Positions 17,892 to 27,028 are shown, counted from the first letter of the stretch. The stretch is 64,000 bases of DNA from Spyradocola sp050942925 (GCA_050942925.1 JBMNOF010000001.1:1-64000), one strand, 5' to 3'. The notes: generated by a model not told the origin, from the letters alone. Translations and numbers: made by a program.

Positions 17892-19247
17892 TTACAGCGG
17901 GGCGGAAATGGCCTCCAGGTAGCCGTTCTCCGCAAAGGGAACGATCCGGGGGTTTTCCTCTCCCGCGCGGGCCATTTCCCGGCGCAGGAGGGCACGCAAA
18001 TGCGCGCGCACGGGCTCAAGGTTCGGGTCGGCGACGAGGTTGCGCTTCTGGGCCGGATCGCTCTCGTTGTCGTAGAGGAAGACCTCCATGTATTCCGAGG
18101 CGCCGGGGTCCTTCCATCCGTCCTTGCCCACCGCGCCGACCTCGTAGGTCCAGCGGGGCGTGCGGATCGCGCGGCCGACGTGGCTCTCGCTGATCTGCAG
18201 GAAGGCAATGTCCTCCCAGGGCCCGCCGTCCGCGGCGATGTGCAGGTCGCGCCCCTGCATGCCGGGGATGGGCGCAAGGCCCGCGCAGGCAAGGAGCGTG
18301 CGCGGCAGGTCCAGGAGCGAAACGACGCGGTCGCATGTGCGCCCGCCCGCAAAGCCCGGCCCGGCGATGACCAGCGGGATGTGTGTGCAGCCGTCGTGGC
18401 AGGAGCGCTTGTACTCCTTGTTGCGCGTGCAGAAATGGCTGCCGTGGTCCGAGGCAAAGACCACGACGGTGTTCTCCAGCTCGCCCATCCGCTCCAGCTC
18501 GTCCAGGAGCCGGCCCAAATTGCGGTCGCAGGCGTTGCAGGCGCCGAGGTAGTCCGGGTAGTTCTCGCGCCAATTTCCGCCCGTTCCCACAAGATCCGGG
18601 GGGACGTCGTAGTCGGCAAAGCGCTCCTTGGAGCCCAGCGGGCCTTCGTAGCGGTTGTGGTTGTTCTGGTGGTGCGGCTCGATGTGGGAGAGGAAGAGGA
18701 AGAAGGGCCGGTCCTTCTCGCGGGCGGTTTGCAGGTATTCCAGCGCCGCGTCCGTCACGGCGTCGGCGCGGTAGCCGGAAAACTCGTACCGGCTTCCATC
18801 CGCGCGGAACATGTGCCCGCCATAGCCTTCGGAGGTGAACTCGAGCACGTCGCTGGCAACCCAGTAGTCCTGCCAGCCGCCGCGGCGCTCCGGGGGAACG
18901 GGCGAAGTACGGAAGTCGTCCACGCCGTCGGTGGAGGCCAGGTGCCACTTGCCGACATAGGCCGTCGCATACCCGCCGCGATGGAAAGCATCCGCCAGCG
19001 TGGGCACGTCCGGGGGCAGCGCAATGCCGTTGACAAAGCACCCCGTCTGCGTCGGATACAGCCCCGTTTGCAGGGCGGACCGGGCCGGGCCGCAGACGGG
19101 CTGACAGGTAAAGGCCCTGCCAAACCGGACGCCCCGCGCCGCCATCTCGTCCAGGCGTGGCGTGACATCCAGCCTTTGGCCATAGCATCCGCAGGTGTCC
19201 CACCGCTGTTGATCGGTAAAATAGAACAGGATGTTGGGTCTTCGCAT
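17892..19247 (-). CDS. Arylsulfatase-type sulfatase
   Basis: A 451-residue sulfatase of the alkaline-phosphatase fold that removes sulfate esters. Cys52 lies in CGPARSALQTG, the C-x-P-x-R core in which the cysteine is converted to formylglycine; Asp12 in YFTDQQ is a likely metal ligand, as is the later SDHGSH region. There is no signal peptide, so it should be cytosolic unless exported another way. No sulfatase-maturing enzyme is encoded in the window, so one is needed elsewhere. The start at 19247 follows AGGAG at good spacing. It sits alone between the ribF terminator and the rpsO promoter, breaking the usual ribF-rpsO neighbourhood, which suggests insertion. The substrate is unknown. Confidence 0.93.
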   Translation of the reverse strand: MRRPNILFYFTDQQRWDTCGCYGQRLDVTPRLDEMAARGVRFGRAFTCQPVCGPARSALQTGLYPTQTGCFVNGIALPPDVPTLADAFHRGGYATAYVGKWHLASTDGVDDFRTSPVPPERRGGWQDYWVASDVLEFTSEGYGGHMFRADGSRYEFSGYRADAVTDAALEYLQTAREKDRPFFLFLSHIEPHHQNNHNRYEGPLGSKERFADYDVPPDLVGTGGNWRENYPDYLGACNACDRNLGRLLDELERMGELENTVVVFASDHGSHFCTRNKEYKRSCHDGCTHIPLVIAGPGFAGGRTCDRVVSLLDLPRTLLACAGLAPIPGMQGRDLHIAADGGPWEDIAFLQISESHVGRAIRTPRWTYEVGAVGKDGWKDPGASEYMEVFLYDNESDPAQKRNLVADPNLEPVRAHLRALLRREMARAGEENPRIVPFAENGYLEAISAPL

Positions 19248-19365
19248 TTCCGTCGCTCCTTTCTTTTTCGGGCCATTTCGCCCGACTCCCGGGATTTGGA
19301 AAAGAGGTTCCAGGGATATGCGCCAAAATCCTGCCTTCTTTGGGAAAATTCCTTTTCCCGCATGC

Positions 19366-19409
19366 AAAACGCCGGCCCCGAACGGAAAATTTTCCGTTCG
19401 GGGCCGGCG
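19366..19409 (-). terminator. Rho-independent terminator of the rimP-ribF operon
   Basis: A 40-base perfect palindrome (arms 19390-19409 and 19370-19389) lies 14 bases after the ribF stop and is followed on the minus strand by TTTTGC. It closes the operon before the sulfatase gene. The centre is AAAATTTT, so the real loop will be those few A/T bases. Confidence 0.88.
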
Positions 19410-19423
19410 CGCAAGGGAAAAAC

Positions 19424-20323
19424 TCAAAAGCGCTTTGCCATCTCGACGTCGTGGGCGATCTGCTGCGACAGGGCCTCGATGGAGTCGAACTTCCGCTCCT
19501 CGCGGATGCGCGCGACAAAGGAGACGCGCGCGCCCTCGCCGTAGAGGTCGCCGGAAAAATCGAGCAGGTACGCCTCCAGCGTCGGCCGGTCGCTGCCCAC
19601 GGTGGGCTTTACCCCCAGGTTGAACATGGCCCGGTAGCGCTCGCCCTCGATCTGGACGTAGCCAAAGTACACGCCGTACTTGGGCAGGAGCTTGCCCGGC
19701 GCCAGCGCGACGTTGACCGTGGGGAAGCCCATCCGATGGCCGATCCGGCGGCCATGGACGATCGGGCCGCCGATGGAGTAGGCCCGCCCCAGCAGCGCCG
19801 TGGCGCGGCGCACATCCCCCTCCAGCAGGAGGCTGCGGATCGCCGTGGAGGAGACGTCCATGCCGGAGACGCGCACCTTGGGCACGACGTGCAGCACGAA
19901 GCCCCACTCCTTGGAGAGCCGGGCGAGCAAGTCGACATTGCCGGCGCCCCCCGCCCCAAAGGTGTGGTTTTCGCCCACGACGATGTGGCGCGCGCGGTAC
20001 TTCTCCACGAGCAGGCGCACAAAGTCCTGCGCGGGGAGCGCGGCCAGCTTCCGCGTAAAGGGAAGCAGCGACATCTCCTCTATGCCGCAGTGGGCGGCGA
20101 GCAGGGCTTTCTCCGCCGGCAGGGTCAGGAGCGGCGGCGAGCCCGCGCCGACGACCCCCAGCGGGTGGTTCAAAAAGGAGACGGCGCAGGGCGTCAGGCC
20201 CTCGCACAGCGCGATGGTCTGCGTCACCTCCAGCACCGCCTGGTGTCCGAGGTGCACGCCGTCAAACGTGCCCAGCGCGACGGCCGCGTCCGTGCCGCCC
20301 GCCTTGCGCGTATAGCATTTCAT
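19424..20323 (-). CDS. ribF: Bifunctional riboflavin kinase/FAD synthetase
   Basis: A 299-residue enzyme that makes FMN from riboflavin and then FAD from FMN. The N-terminal nucleotidyltransferase domain has GTFDGVHLGH near residue 18. The C-terminal kinase domain has GRRIGHRMGFPTVNV and the later LDFSGDLYGE block. Length is normal. It ends the translation operon, 42 bases after truB, and is followed by a strong terminator. The ribosome-binding site is weak (AGAGGACGG), so coupling to truB may help. Confidence 0.96.
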   Translation of the reverse strand: MKCYTRKAGGTDAAVALGTFDGVHLGHQAVLEVTQTIALCEGLTPCAVSFLNHPLGVVGAGSPPLLTLPAEKALLAAHCGIEEMSLLPFTRKLAALPAQDFVRLLVEKYRARHIVVGENHTFGAGGAGNVDLLARLSKEWGFVLHVVPKVRVSGMDVSSTAIRSLLLEGDVRRATALLGRAYSIGGPIVHGRRIGHRMGFPTVNVALAPGKLLPKYGVYFGYVQIEGERYRAMFNLGVKPTVGSDRPTLEAYLLDFSGDLYGEGARVSFVARIREERKFDSIEALSQQIAHDVEMAKRF

Positions 20324-20365
20324 CCGGTCTATTCCGTCCTCTCTTGTCGTCGTTTCGCCGCGCCT

Positions 20366-21241
20366 TCAGCGCAGGAGCATGCACCGGAAGCGGATGCAGC
20401 CTTCCTTGGCCTCCCCCATGCCTGCAAAGGCCTGTCCCAGGTAGACGCGCGCAATTTTGCCCTCCGGCAGGGGATGCTTCCACCTCTCCATGCGGATGGG
20501 ATTGCCGTTTCGCACCACGCGTTCGAGCTTCTCGCTCAGGTGGACGGCCGGCAGGTGCCGGAGCGGGGCGTCCAGGGGAAGGAGATGGGCGTCCGGCGCG
20601 GACTCCAGAAATTCCTCCGGAGTCACGGCGTCCGCAATGCCGAAGATCCCGCTCTGCACGCGCAACAAAAAGGCCATGTGGCTGCACGTGCCCAGCACCC
20701 TGCCAATGTCCTGGCAGAGCGTGCGGATATAGGTGCCGCGCCCACAGCGCACGTCGAGCAGGAAGCGGTTTTCGCCGCTTTTCCCGGCAAAATCCAATCC
20801 ATAGATCGTCACCTTGCGGCTGGGGACCTCCAGGGTCTCGCCCGCGCGCGCGGCCTCGTAGAGCTTGCGCCCGCCAACCTTGATGGCGGAATAGGCGGGC
20901 GGGATCTGCTCGATCTCCCCCACAAAGCGCGGGAGAACGGCGCTCAGTTCTTCCTCCGTCACGGCCGGACCGCGCGCGACGACCTGGCCCGTCGCGTCCT
21001 GCGTATCGGTTTCCGCGCCGATGGCGATCTCCGCGCGATAGGTCTTTTCCTTCTCGGTCACATAGTCAAACAACCGCGCCGCGCTGCCCACGCCGATGGG
21101 GAGCACGCCGGCCGCTTCCGGGTCGAGCGTGCCCATGTGGCCGACCTTCGTGCCGCGGGGAAAGGCGCGGCGCACCAGGACCACGGCGTCGGAGGAGGTC
21201 ATGCCCGGGGGCTTGAGGAGATTCAGGAACCCGTCCGTCAT
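20366..21241 (-). CDS. truB: tRNA pseudouridine(55) synthase
   Basis: A 291-residue enzyme that makes pseudouridine 55 in the T-loop of tRNAs. The N-terminal NLLKPPGMTSSDAVV motif and the catalytic aspartate, about Asp40 in GHMGTLDPEAAGVLPI, are intact, as are the KTYRAEI and RCGRGTYIRTLCQDIG blocks. A C-terminal PUA-like region follows. The ATG at 21241 overlaps the nrnA stop (ATGA). Position in the nusA-infB-rbfA-truB-ribF operon is conserved across bacteria. Confidence 0.97.
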   Translation of the reverse strand: MTDGFLNLLKPPGMTSSDAVVLVRRAFPRGTKVGHMGTLDPEAAGVLPIGVGSAARLFDYVTEKEKTYRAEIAIGAETDTQDATGQVVARGPAVTEEELSAVLPRFVGEIEQIPPAYSAIKVGGRKLYEAARAGETLEVPSRKVTIYGLDFAGKSGENRFLLDVRCGRGTYIRTLCQDIGRVLGTCSHMAFLLRVQSGIFGIADAVTPEEFLESAPDAHLLPLDAPLRHLPAVHLSEKLERVVRNGNPIRMERWKHPLPEGKIARVYLGQAFAGMGEAKEGCIRFRCMLLR

Positions 21242-22188
21242 GAGACGATCCCCTCCAGCGCCTGGGCGATGCGATCGCGGGCCTCCTCCAGCGTGGCGCC
21301 CGCAAAGCTGCACCCGGCCGCGCGGATGTGCCCGCCGCCACCGAACTGCGCGGCCACGGCGGAAACGTCCAGCGGTTCCTTGGCGCGAAGGGAGCACTTG
21401 ATGAGGCCCTCCCGCTCGGTGAGCAATGCCGCGGCCTGCACGCCCTCGATTTCCAGGCCGATGTTGACGATGCCCTCGGCGTCCTCGCGCGTGGCGTTCA
21501 GCTCGGCAAAGTCGCTCTGCCGAGCGCAGAGCAAGGCGATCTTGCCCCCGCAGCGCAGGTCCAAGCCGTTGAGCACGCGGCCCATCATGCGCACATGCCC
21601 GAGCGTGCTGGTGCGGTAGAGGCGCTCGGTGATGGCATTGACGTGGGCGCCGCTGTCCACGCAGGCGCCGGCCGCGCGGAACGTATCGCCCGTGACGCTG
21701 TCAAAGCTGAAGTTTCCCGTGTCCGTGGACATGCCGGCGCAAAGGCACATGGCCGCCTGCGGGGGGATCTTCCATCCGGCGGCCTGGCACAGCTCCACGA
21801 CGATCTGCGAGGTGGCCGCGGCCTCCGGGTGAATGACGGCGATGGGGGCAAAGGGTAGGGTGGTGCGGTGATGGTCGATCATGGCCCGGCTCCGCGCGGC
21901 GGCAAAGACCTTGCCGGCGGTGCCCATGCGGGCCTCGTCCGAGACGTCCACGCTCAGCGCGAGGTCGTAGACCTCCTCGTCCGGAAGGCGCACCGCATCC
22001 AGGCCTTCCAAAAAGAGGTAGCGGGCCGGAACCTCGTCCTGATCGTAGACCACGGCGCGCTTTCCCAGCCCTTCCAGGATGTAGCGAAGGGCCACGGCAG
22101 AGCCGAGCGTATCCATGTCCGGCGAAATGTGGCTGATGAGCGCGATGCTCTGCGCCCCTTCCAATGCATCCTTGAGCTGCGCAATCAT
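21238..22188 (-). CDS. nrnA: DHH family phosphoesterase NrnA (oligoribonuclease/pAp phosphatase)
   Basis: A 316-residue cytosolic phosphoesterase that degrades 2-5 base RNA oligonucleotides and dephosphorylates pAp. The metal motifs are SHISPDMDTLGS at the N-terminus and the IDHHRTT motif near residue 105, with a DHHA1 C-terminal domain that has GGGGHIRAAG. It overlaps both neighbours by four bases, rbfA upstream and truB downstream. The rbfA-nrnA-truB order is typical of Firmicutes. B. subtilis has two such proteins; only one is in this window. Confidence 0.96.
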   Translation of the reverse strand: MIAQLKDALEGAQSIALISHISPDMDTLGSAVALRYILEGLGKRAVVYDQDEVPARYLFLEGLDAVRLPDEEVYDLALSVDVSDEARMGTAGKVFAAARSRAMIDHHRTTLPFAPIAVIHPEAAATSQIVVELCQAAGWKIPPQAAMCLCAGMSTDTGNFSFDSVTGDTFRAAGACVDSGAHVNAITERLYRTSTLGHVRMMGRVLNGLDLRCGGKIALLCARQSDFAELNATREDAEGIVNIGLEIEGVQAAALLTEREGLIKCSLRAKEPLDVSAVAAQFGGGGHIRAAGCSFAGATLEEARDRIAQALEGIVS

Positions 22189-22565
22189 GGCTTCTCCTCT
22201 TCCCCGTTCGCTTCGTCGGTCGAAATTTCGCGCAAGAGCGATGAAATATGCACGCTATAGGCGATGGAATCGTCAAAAACAAACGTCAATTCCGGAATTG
22301 CGCGCAGGATGACCTCCTGTCCGAGCGCGTGCCGGATGAACCCCGAGGCGCTGCGCAGCGCCTTGAGCATGTCCTTCTTCTCCTGCTCGCTCTGGACCAT
22401 GGCGCTGATGAAGACCTTGGCGTACTTGAGGTCGCGCGTCAGCTCCACGTTGGTGATGGAAAACACATCGGGAATGCGGGGGTCCTTGACCTGGTTGCGC
22501 AATATGCTGTCCAAGCCGCGCTTGAGCTCCTCGGCCTGGCGGTCCACTCTGGCAAATCCTGGCAT
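22185..22565 (-). CDS. rbfA: Ribosome-binding factor A
   Basis: A 126-residue KH-type protein that binds immature 30S subunits and supports 16S rRNA 5'-end maturation and cold growth. The core RVDRQAEELKRGLDSILR, DPRI, VELTRDLKYAKVFIS and RIPELTF-like (RAIPELTFVFDDSI) segments are all present. The start at 22565 follows AAAAGGAG; an upstream in-frame extension runs back into infB and has no similarity. It lies 98 bases after infB. Its stop overlaps the nrnA start. Confidence 0.97.
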   Translation of the reverse strand: MPGFARVDRQAEELKRGLDSILRNQVKDPRIPDVFSITNVELTRDLKYAKVFISAMVQSEQEKKDMLKALRSASGFIRHALGQEVILRAIPELTFVFDDSIAYSVHISSLLREISTDEANGEEEKP

Positions 22566-22663
22566 ATGGATTCTCCTTTTCCAAATCTGCGGGCGCGTTT
22601 GCGCCGCAAAGTCCCAAGCGGCGGCAGACGACGCCCGTCGCCTGCCGCCGTGAGACGGTTTTT

Positions 22664-25402
22664 TTATTCCACTTCCTCCATGACGAAGCACTCGATGATG
22701 TCCTGCTCCTTCATGTCGTTGTATCCCTCCAGGCCGATGCCGCACTCGTAGCCGGCCGCGACCTCGCGCGCGTCGTCCTTAAAGCGCTTGAGGGAGTCGA
22801 GGTTGCCCTCGAAGATGACCACGTTGTCGCGCAGCAGGCGGACCTTGCCGTTGCGGCGCATGACGCCCTCCGTGACCATGCAGCCGGCGATGGTGCCCAC
22901 GCCCGAGACGCGGAAGGTCTGGCGGACCTCGGCGCGGCCCAGGATGACCTCCTTGAACTTGGGGGCGAGCAGGCCCTTCATCGCGGCCTTGACCTCGTCG
23001 ATGGCGTCGTAGATGATGCGGTAGAGGCGCACATCCACGCCCTCGCGCTCGGCCAGCGTGCGGGCCTTGGCGTCCGGACGGACGTTGAAGCCCACGACAA
23101 TGGCGTTGGAGGACGCCGCCAGCGAAATATCGCTCTCGTTGATGGCGCCGACGCCGCCATGGATGCAGCGCACGCGGACTTCGTCGTTGGAGAGCTTCTC
23201 CAAGGACGAGCGCACGGCCTCGACAGAGCCCTGGACGTCCGCCTTGATGACGAGGTTGAGGTCCTTGATCTCGCCCTCCTGCATCTGGTTGAACAGGTCG
23301 TCCAGCGTGGTCTTTTGCAGGGACTTGAGCTGCGAATCCTTGATCTTGTCGCGGCGCTCCTCGGCGACCTGGCGGGCGAGCTTTTCGTCCTCGGTGACGT
23401 GGAGGATATCGCCCGCATCGGGAACATCGTTAAAGCCGATGATCTCCACAGGCGTGGAGGGGCCGGCATCCGTGATGCGCTCTCCCTTGTCGTTGACCAT
23501 GGCGCGCACACGGCCATAGGCCGTGCCCGCGACGATGTTGTCGCCGACGTGGATGGTACCGCTCTGCACAAGGAGCGTGGCCACCGGGCCGCGGCCCTTG
23601 TCCAGCCGCGCCTCGATGATGGTGCCGCGGGCCGGACGGTTGGGGTTGGCCTTGAGCTCCTTCATCTCGGCTGTGAGCAGGATCATCTCCAGCAAGTTAT
23701 CAATGCCCATCTCCGTCGCGGCCGATACCGGGACGCAGATCACGTCGCCGCCCCAATCCTCGGGAACGAGCTCGTGCTCGGTCAGCTCCTGCTTGACGCG
23801 CTCGGGGTTGGCGGTGGGCTTATCCATCTTGTTGATGGCCACGATGATGGGCACGCCGGCGGCCTTGGAGTGGTTGATGGCCTCCACGGTCTGCGGCATG
23901 ATGCCGTCGTCCGCCGCGACCACCAGCACGACGATGTCCGTGCACTGGGCGCCGCGCATACGCATGGCGGTAAAGGCCTCGTGACCGGGGGTGTCCAGGA
24001 AGGTGATCTTCTGGCCGTGGATTTCGGCGGTATAGGCGCCGATGTGCTGGGTGATGCCGCCCGCCTCGCTGGCGGTGACGTGGGTTCTGCGGATGCAGTC
24101 CAGCAAAGAGGTCTTGCCGTGGTCGACGTGGCCCATGATGGTGACGACCGGGGGCCGGGGCACGAGGTCTTCGGGTTTGTCCTCCTGGGCCTCGCCCTCC
24201 TCCAGCGTCTCCTCGTAGGTCTTTTCCTTCTTCATCTCGAGCTCGATGCCGAACTCGCTGCAGACCAGCTGGGCCGTATCGTAATCCAGTTCCTGGTTGA
24301 TCGTTGCCATGATGCCAAGGAGCAGGAGCTTTTTGATGATCTCGCCCGCGGGCTTGCCGATGCGCTCGGTCAGGTCCTTGACGGTGATCTTTTCCGCCGT
24401 CATGTAGGCCTTCTCGATCTTGACCGGCTCGGGCCGCGGCTGGTTGTTCTGCTGCTTCTTGGGCTTCTTGCTGCGGCGCCATTCGTCGTCCAGGCCGCCG
24501 GCCGCGCGCACGGTCTCCTTCATGATCTGCTTCTTCGGCTTCTGGGCCTTCTTCTCCGGATCATGCTGGCGCTGATAGTTGTTCTTGTTCGGGTCGTAAT
24601 TGCTGACGCGCTCCTTCTCCATGACGGGAACGAGCTCCGGCCCGCGGGAACGGGCAAACCCGCCCGAGCGCTGCTGCGGCGCACGGCGCTGCTGCGGCGC
24701 GTCGGAATCCTTGTCCCGCGGCGTGAACGGACGCCCGCCGTCGCGCTGGCCGTAGGGGCGGTTGCCGCCCTGACCAAAGGACTTCTGCTGGCCGTCGCGC
24801 TGGCCATAGGGACGCTGCTGGCCGTCGCGCTGGCCATAGGGACGGTTCGCGCCCTGCTGCTGGCCCGCAAAGCGCGGGTTCTGGCGGTTGACCAAGGCGT
24901 TGGGATCGTTGGGGTTGGGCACGAAGGGCCGCGGCGTATACGGCTGGCGCGGACCGCGTCCGGCCTGCTGGCTGCGCGGCGCCTGGGCGCCCGGAGTGCC
25001 CGGCTGCTGCGGACGGGGCGCGCGCGGCGCCTCCGCCGGGCGCTGGGGCTCCGCCTTGGGCGCCTCTGCCTTGGGCGCCTCCGGCTGCTGCTGCGCGGCC
25101 TGCTCACCGGCCTCGCGCTTGGCGCGCTCGTGCTCGGCCAGAACCGCGGCGCGAAGGGCCTCTTCCTGCGCGTTGGCGGCGGCGATGCGCTCCTGCTCGG
25201 CGCGGATGCGCTCCTGCTCCGCGCGGACGCGCTCGGCCTCCTCCCGCTCCTTCTGCTCCTTGGCGGCGAGCTGTTCCTCCAGCTTGCGCAGCGCGGCAAG
25301 CGCGTCCTGCGTGCCCTCGCGCGTGCCGGCGATCTTGTCGATGAGCTCCTTGGCGCCCGTGCCGAGGAGCCGCGCCGCGTCGGTCACTTTCATTTTCGTC
25401 AT
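22664..25402 (-). CDS. infB: Translation initiation factor IF-2
   Basis: A 912-residue GTPase that places initiator tRNA on the 30S subunit and promotes subunit joining. The N-terminus has an IF2N-type motif, then a long charged and Q/R/P/G-rich region (about 50-330). The G domain starts near VVTIMGHVDHGKTSLLD, with NKMDK for guanine recognition, followed by domains II-IV. The start at 25402 overlaps the ylxQ stop (ATGA) and gives MTKMKV, parallel to B. subtilis MAKMRV. A second in-frame ATG at 25393 has better spacing from GAAGGAG, so both starts are possible. Confidence 0.98.
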   Translation of the reverse strand: MTKMKVTDAARLLGTGAKELIDKIAGTREGTQDALAALRKLEEQLAAKEQKEREEAERVRAEQERIRAEQERIAAANAQEEALRAAVLAEHERAKREAGEQAAQQQPEAPKAEAPKAEPQRPAEAPRAPRPQQPGTPGAQAPRSQQAGRGPRQPYTPRPFVPNPNDPNALVNRQNPRFAGQQQGANRPYGQRDGQQRPYGQRDGQQKSFGQGGNRPYGQRDGGRPFTPRDKDSDAPQQRRAPQQRSGGFARSRGPELVPVMEKERVSNYDPNKNNYQRQHDPEKKAQKPKKQIMKETVRAAGGLDDEWRRSKKPKKQQNNQPRPEPVKIEKAYMTAEKITVKDLTERIGKPAGEIIKKLLLLGIMATINQELDYDTAQLVCSEFGIELEMKKEKTYEETLEEGEAQEDKPEDLVPRPPVVTIMGHVDHGKTSLLDCIRRTHVTASEAGGITQHIGAYTAEIHGQKITFLDTPGHEAFTAMRMRGAQCTDIVVLVVAADDGIMPQTVEAINHSKAAGVPIIVAINKMDKPTANPERVKQELTEHELVPEDWGGDVICVPVSAATEMGIDNLLEMILLTAEMKELKANPNRPARGTIIEARLDKGRGPVATLLVQSGTIHVGDNIVAGTAYGRVRAMVNDKGERITDAGPSTPVEIIGFNDVPDAGDILHVTEDEKLARQVAEERRDKIKDSQLKSLQKTTLDDLFNQMQEGEIKDLNLVIKADVQGSVEAVRSSLEKLSNDEVRVRCIHGGVGAINESDISLAASSNAIVVGFNVRPDAKARTLAEREGVDVRLYRIIYDAIDEVKAAMKGLLAPKFKEVILGRAEVRQTFRVSGVGTIAGCMVTEGVMRRNGKVRLLRDNVVIFEGNLDSLKRFKDDAREVAAGYECGIGLEGYNDMKEQDIIECFVMEEVE
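24785..24844 (-). repeat. 30-base tandem repeat inside infB
   Basis: Two perfect 30-base copies (24785-24814 and 24815-24844) encode the ten-residue unit RPYGQRDGQQ twice. Diverged copies (KSFGQGGN, RPYGQRDGG) lie on one side. The repeat is in the disordered N-terminal part of IF-2 and keeps the frame, so copy number could vary between strains. Confidence 0.9.
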
Positions 25403-25719
25403 TCTCCTTCTACACCCCCGTGTTCGTCATTGATCCTGGCAATCGCCTTGGCAAAGCCCTCGTCGCACAGCGCGGCCATGGTCCTTCCGGGCTTGCCGAT
25501 GCATGCGCCCAAATCCTGCACGTAAAGGAGCGGGAGTGCATACGCCGCGGCCAGTTTGTCCATTGTGGTCCTGGTATTTGTGCTTGCCGTCTCTTCCGCA
25601 AGCAGCAGGGCGGCCTCGCCCTTGCGCACCGCGGCGCGCACCGCGGTTTCGCCGGAGCGGATTCTCCCGGCCTTAGCCGACAGGGAGATCATGCCGCGCA
25701 GTTTCCTTTGCACGCGCAT
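25399..25719 (-). CDS. L7Ae-like ribosomal protein YlxQ
   Basis: A 106-residue L7Ae/L30e/S12e-fold protein, the homologue of B. subtilis YlxQ, an RNA-binding protein of the nusA-infB operon. The core LSAKAGRIRSGETAVRAAVRKGEAALLLAEETASTNT-like region and the LGACIGKPGRTMAALCDEGFA segment match. I place the start at 25719 (MRVQRKLRG), overlapping the end of rnpM, because AAAGGAG lies just ahead and the length then equals the family's. An internal ATG at 25692 is an alternative. The stop overlaps the infB start. Confidence 0.9.
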   Translation of the reverse strand: MRVQRKLRGMISLSAKAGRIRSGETAVRAAVRKGEAALLLAEETASTNTRTTMDKLAAAYALPLLYVQDLGACIGKPGRTMAALCDEGFAKAIARINDEHGGVEGE

Positions 25720-25975
25720 CCAACTCCTTTGCAAGCTGCTCGTAGACGGCTGGTTCAATCTTCGCCTCCAGCGTGCGCTCGAGGGTCTTGGACTTGCGCG
25801 CCTTCTCCAGGCAAGCGCTGGAGGGGCAGACATAGGCGCCCCGGCCCGCGGCCTTGCCCGTGCGGTCGAGCATGACGTCGCCCTCGGGTGGGCGCACCAC
25901 GCGGATGAGCTCCTTTTTGGGCTTCATCTCGCGACATCCCACGCACATGCGCATGGGGATCTTCTTTTGCTTCAA
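25673..25975 (-). CDS. rnpM: RNase P modulator RnpM (YlxR, DUF448)
   Basis: A 100-residue protein of the YlxR/DUF448 family, shown in B. subtilis to bind the RNase P RNA and reduce its activity, hence RnpM. The signature MRMCVGCRE near the N-terminus, RPPEG and GRGAYVCPSSACLEKA are intact. It lies 6 bases after nusA and overlaps the start of ylxQ. The C-terminal 25 residues are more charged than in short homologues. Function is assigned from the family and the operon position. Confidence 0.95.
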   Translation of the reverse strand: MKQKKIPMRMCVGCREMKPKKELIRVVRPPEGDVMLDRTGKAAGRGAYVCPSSACLEKARKSKTLERTLEAKIEPAVYEQLAKELDARAKETARHDLPVG

Positions 25976-25981
25976 GCCTCT

Positions 25982-27028
25982 TTACACCCCCATGCTCTCT
26001 TCCATCTGGGACTGGGACTTGATGTCGATCTTCCAGCCGGTGAGCTTGGCGGCCAGGCGCGCGTTCTGCCCCTCCTTGCCAATGGCCAGGGACAGCTGGT
26101 TGTCCAGCACGACGACCTTGGCGGCCTTCTCGTGCTCGTTGACGAACACGCCCACGACCTTGGCCGGGGAAAGCGCCTGCGCGATGTACTCCGCAGGGTC
26201 GGAGGACCACTTGATGATGTCGATCTTCTCGCCCCGGAGCTCGTTGACGATGCTCTCGACGCGCGTTCCACGCTGGCCGACGCACGCGCCGACGGGATCG
26301 ACCGCCGCGTCCGAGGAATAGACCGCCATCTTGGTGCGGTAGCCGGCCTCGCGCGCGATGGACTTGATCTGCACGACGCCCGTCTGGATCTCGGGCACCT
26401 CCATCTCAAAGAGGCGCTTGACCAGGCCGGAATGCGTGCGGGAGACCATGACCTGCGGCCCCTTCTGGGAACGGCTGACCTCCATGACGTAGACCTTGAT
26501 GCGGTCGCCGACGTGGAACTCCTCGTCCGGCATCTGCTGGGAGGGCTCCAGCACGCCTTCGGTGCGGTTGAGGTCGACATAGACCGTCTTGCCCTCGATG
26601 CGAAGGACGATGGCCGTCAAAATTTCGGCTTCCTTCTCGATGTACTCGTCGTAGATCACGCCGCGCTCCGCCTCGCGGATGCGCTGGACGATGACCTGCT
26701 TGGCCGCCTGCGCCGCGATGCGCCCGAAGTTCCGGGGCGTGACCTCCACTTCCACGATGTCGCCCAGCTGGTACTTGTTGTCCACGGCGGGGCTGTCCAC
26801 GGAGATCTCCAGCTGCGGATTTTCCACCTGCTCGACGACCTTTTTCTGCGCGTAGACCGCGACCTCGCCGGTGATGGCGTCCAGCGTCACGCGCGCGTTG
26901 GAGGCGGAGTCAAAGTTCTTCTTGTAGGCGGACATCAGCGCCTGCTCAATGGCCTCCAGCAGGACCTCTTTCTTGATTCTGCGGGTCTTGCACAGCTCGT
27001 TCAACGCCTCTACAAACTCTACATTCAT
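25982..27028 (-). CDS. nusA: Transcription termination/antitermination factor NusA
   Basis: A 348-residue RNA polymerase-associated factor acting in pausing, termination and rRNA antitermination. The N-terminal polymerase-binding domain occupies about 1-130, then an S1 domain (from EAEILTAIVLRIEG), KH1 (around AGYRTKMAVYSSD and DPVGACVGQRG) and KH2 (from QALSPAKVVGVFV). There are no C-terminal acidic repeats, as in other Firmicutes. It overlaps the rimP stop by four bases and is followed by rnpM. Confidence 0.97.
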   Translation of the reverse strand: MNVEFVEALNELCKTRRIKKEVLLEAIEQALMSAYKKNFDSASNARVTLDAITGEVAVYAQKKVVEQVENPQLEISVDSPAVDNKYQLGDIVEVEVTPRNFGRIAAQAAKQVIVQRIREAERGVIYDEYIEKEAEILTAIVLRIEGKTVYVDLNRTEGVLEPSQQMPDEEFHVGDRIKVYVMEVSRSQKGPQVMVSRTHSGLVKRLFEMEVPEIQTGVVQIKSIAREAGYRTKMAVYSSDAAVDPVGACVGQRGTRVESIVNELRGEKIDIIKWSSDPAEYIAQALSPAKVVGVFVNEHEKAAKVVVLDNQLSLAIGKEGQNARLAAKLTGWKIDIKSQSQMEESMGV

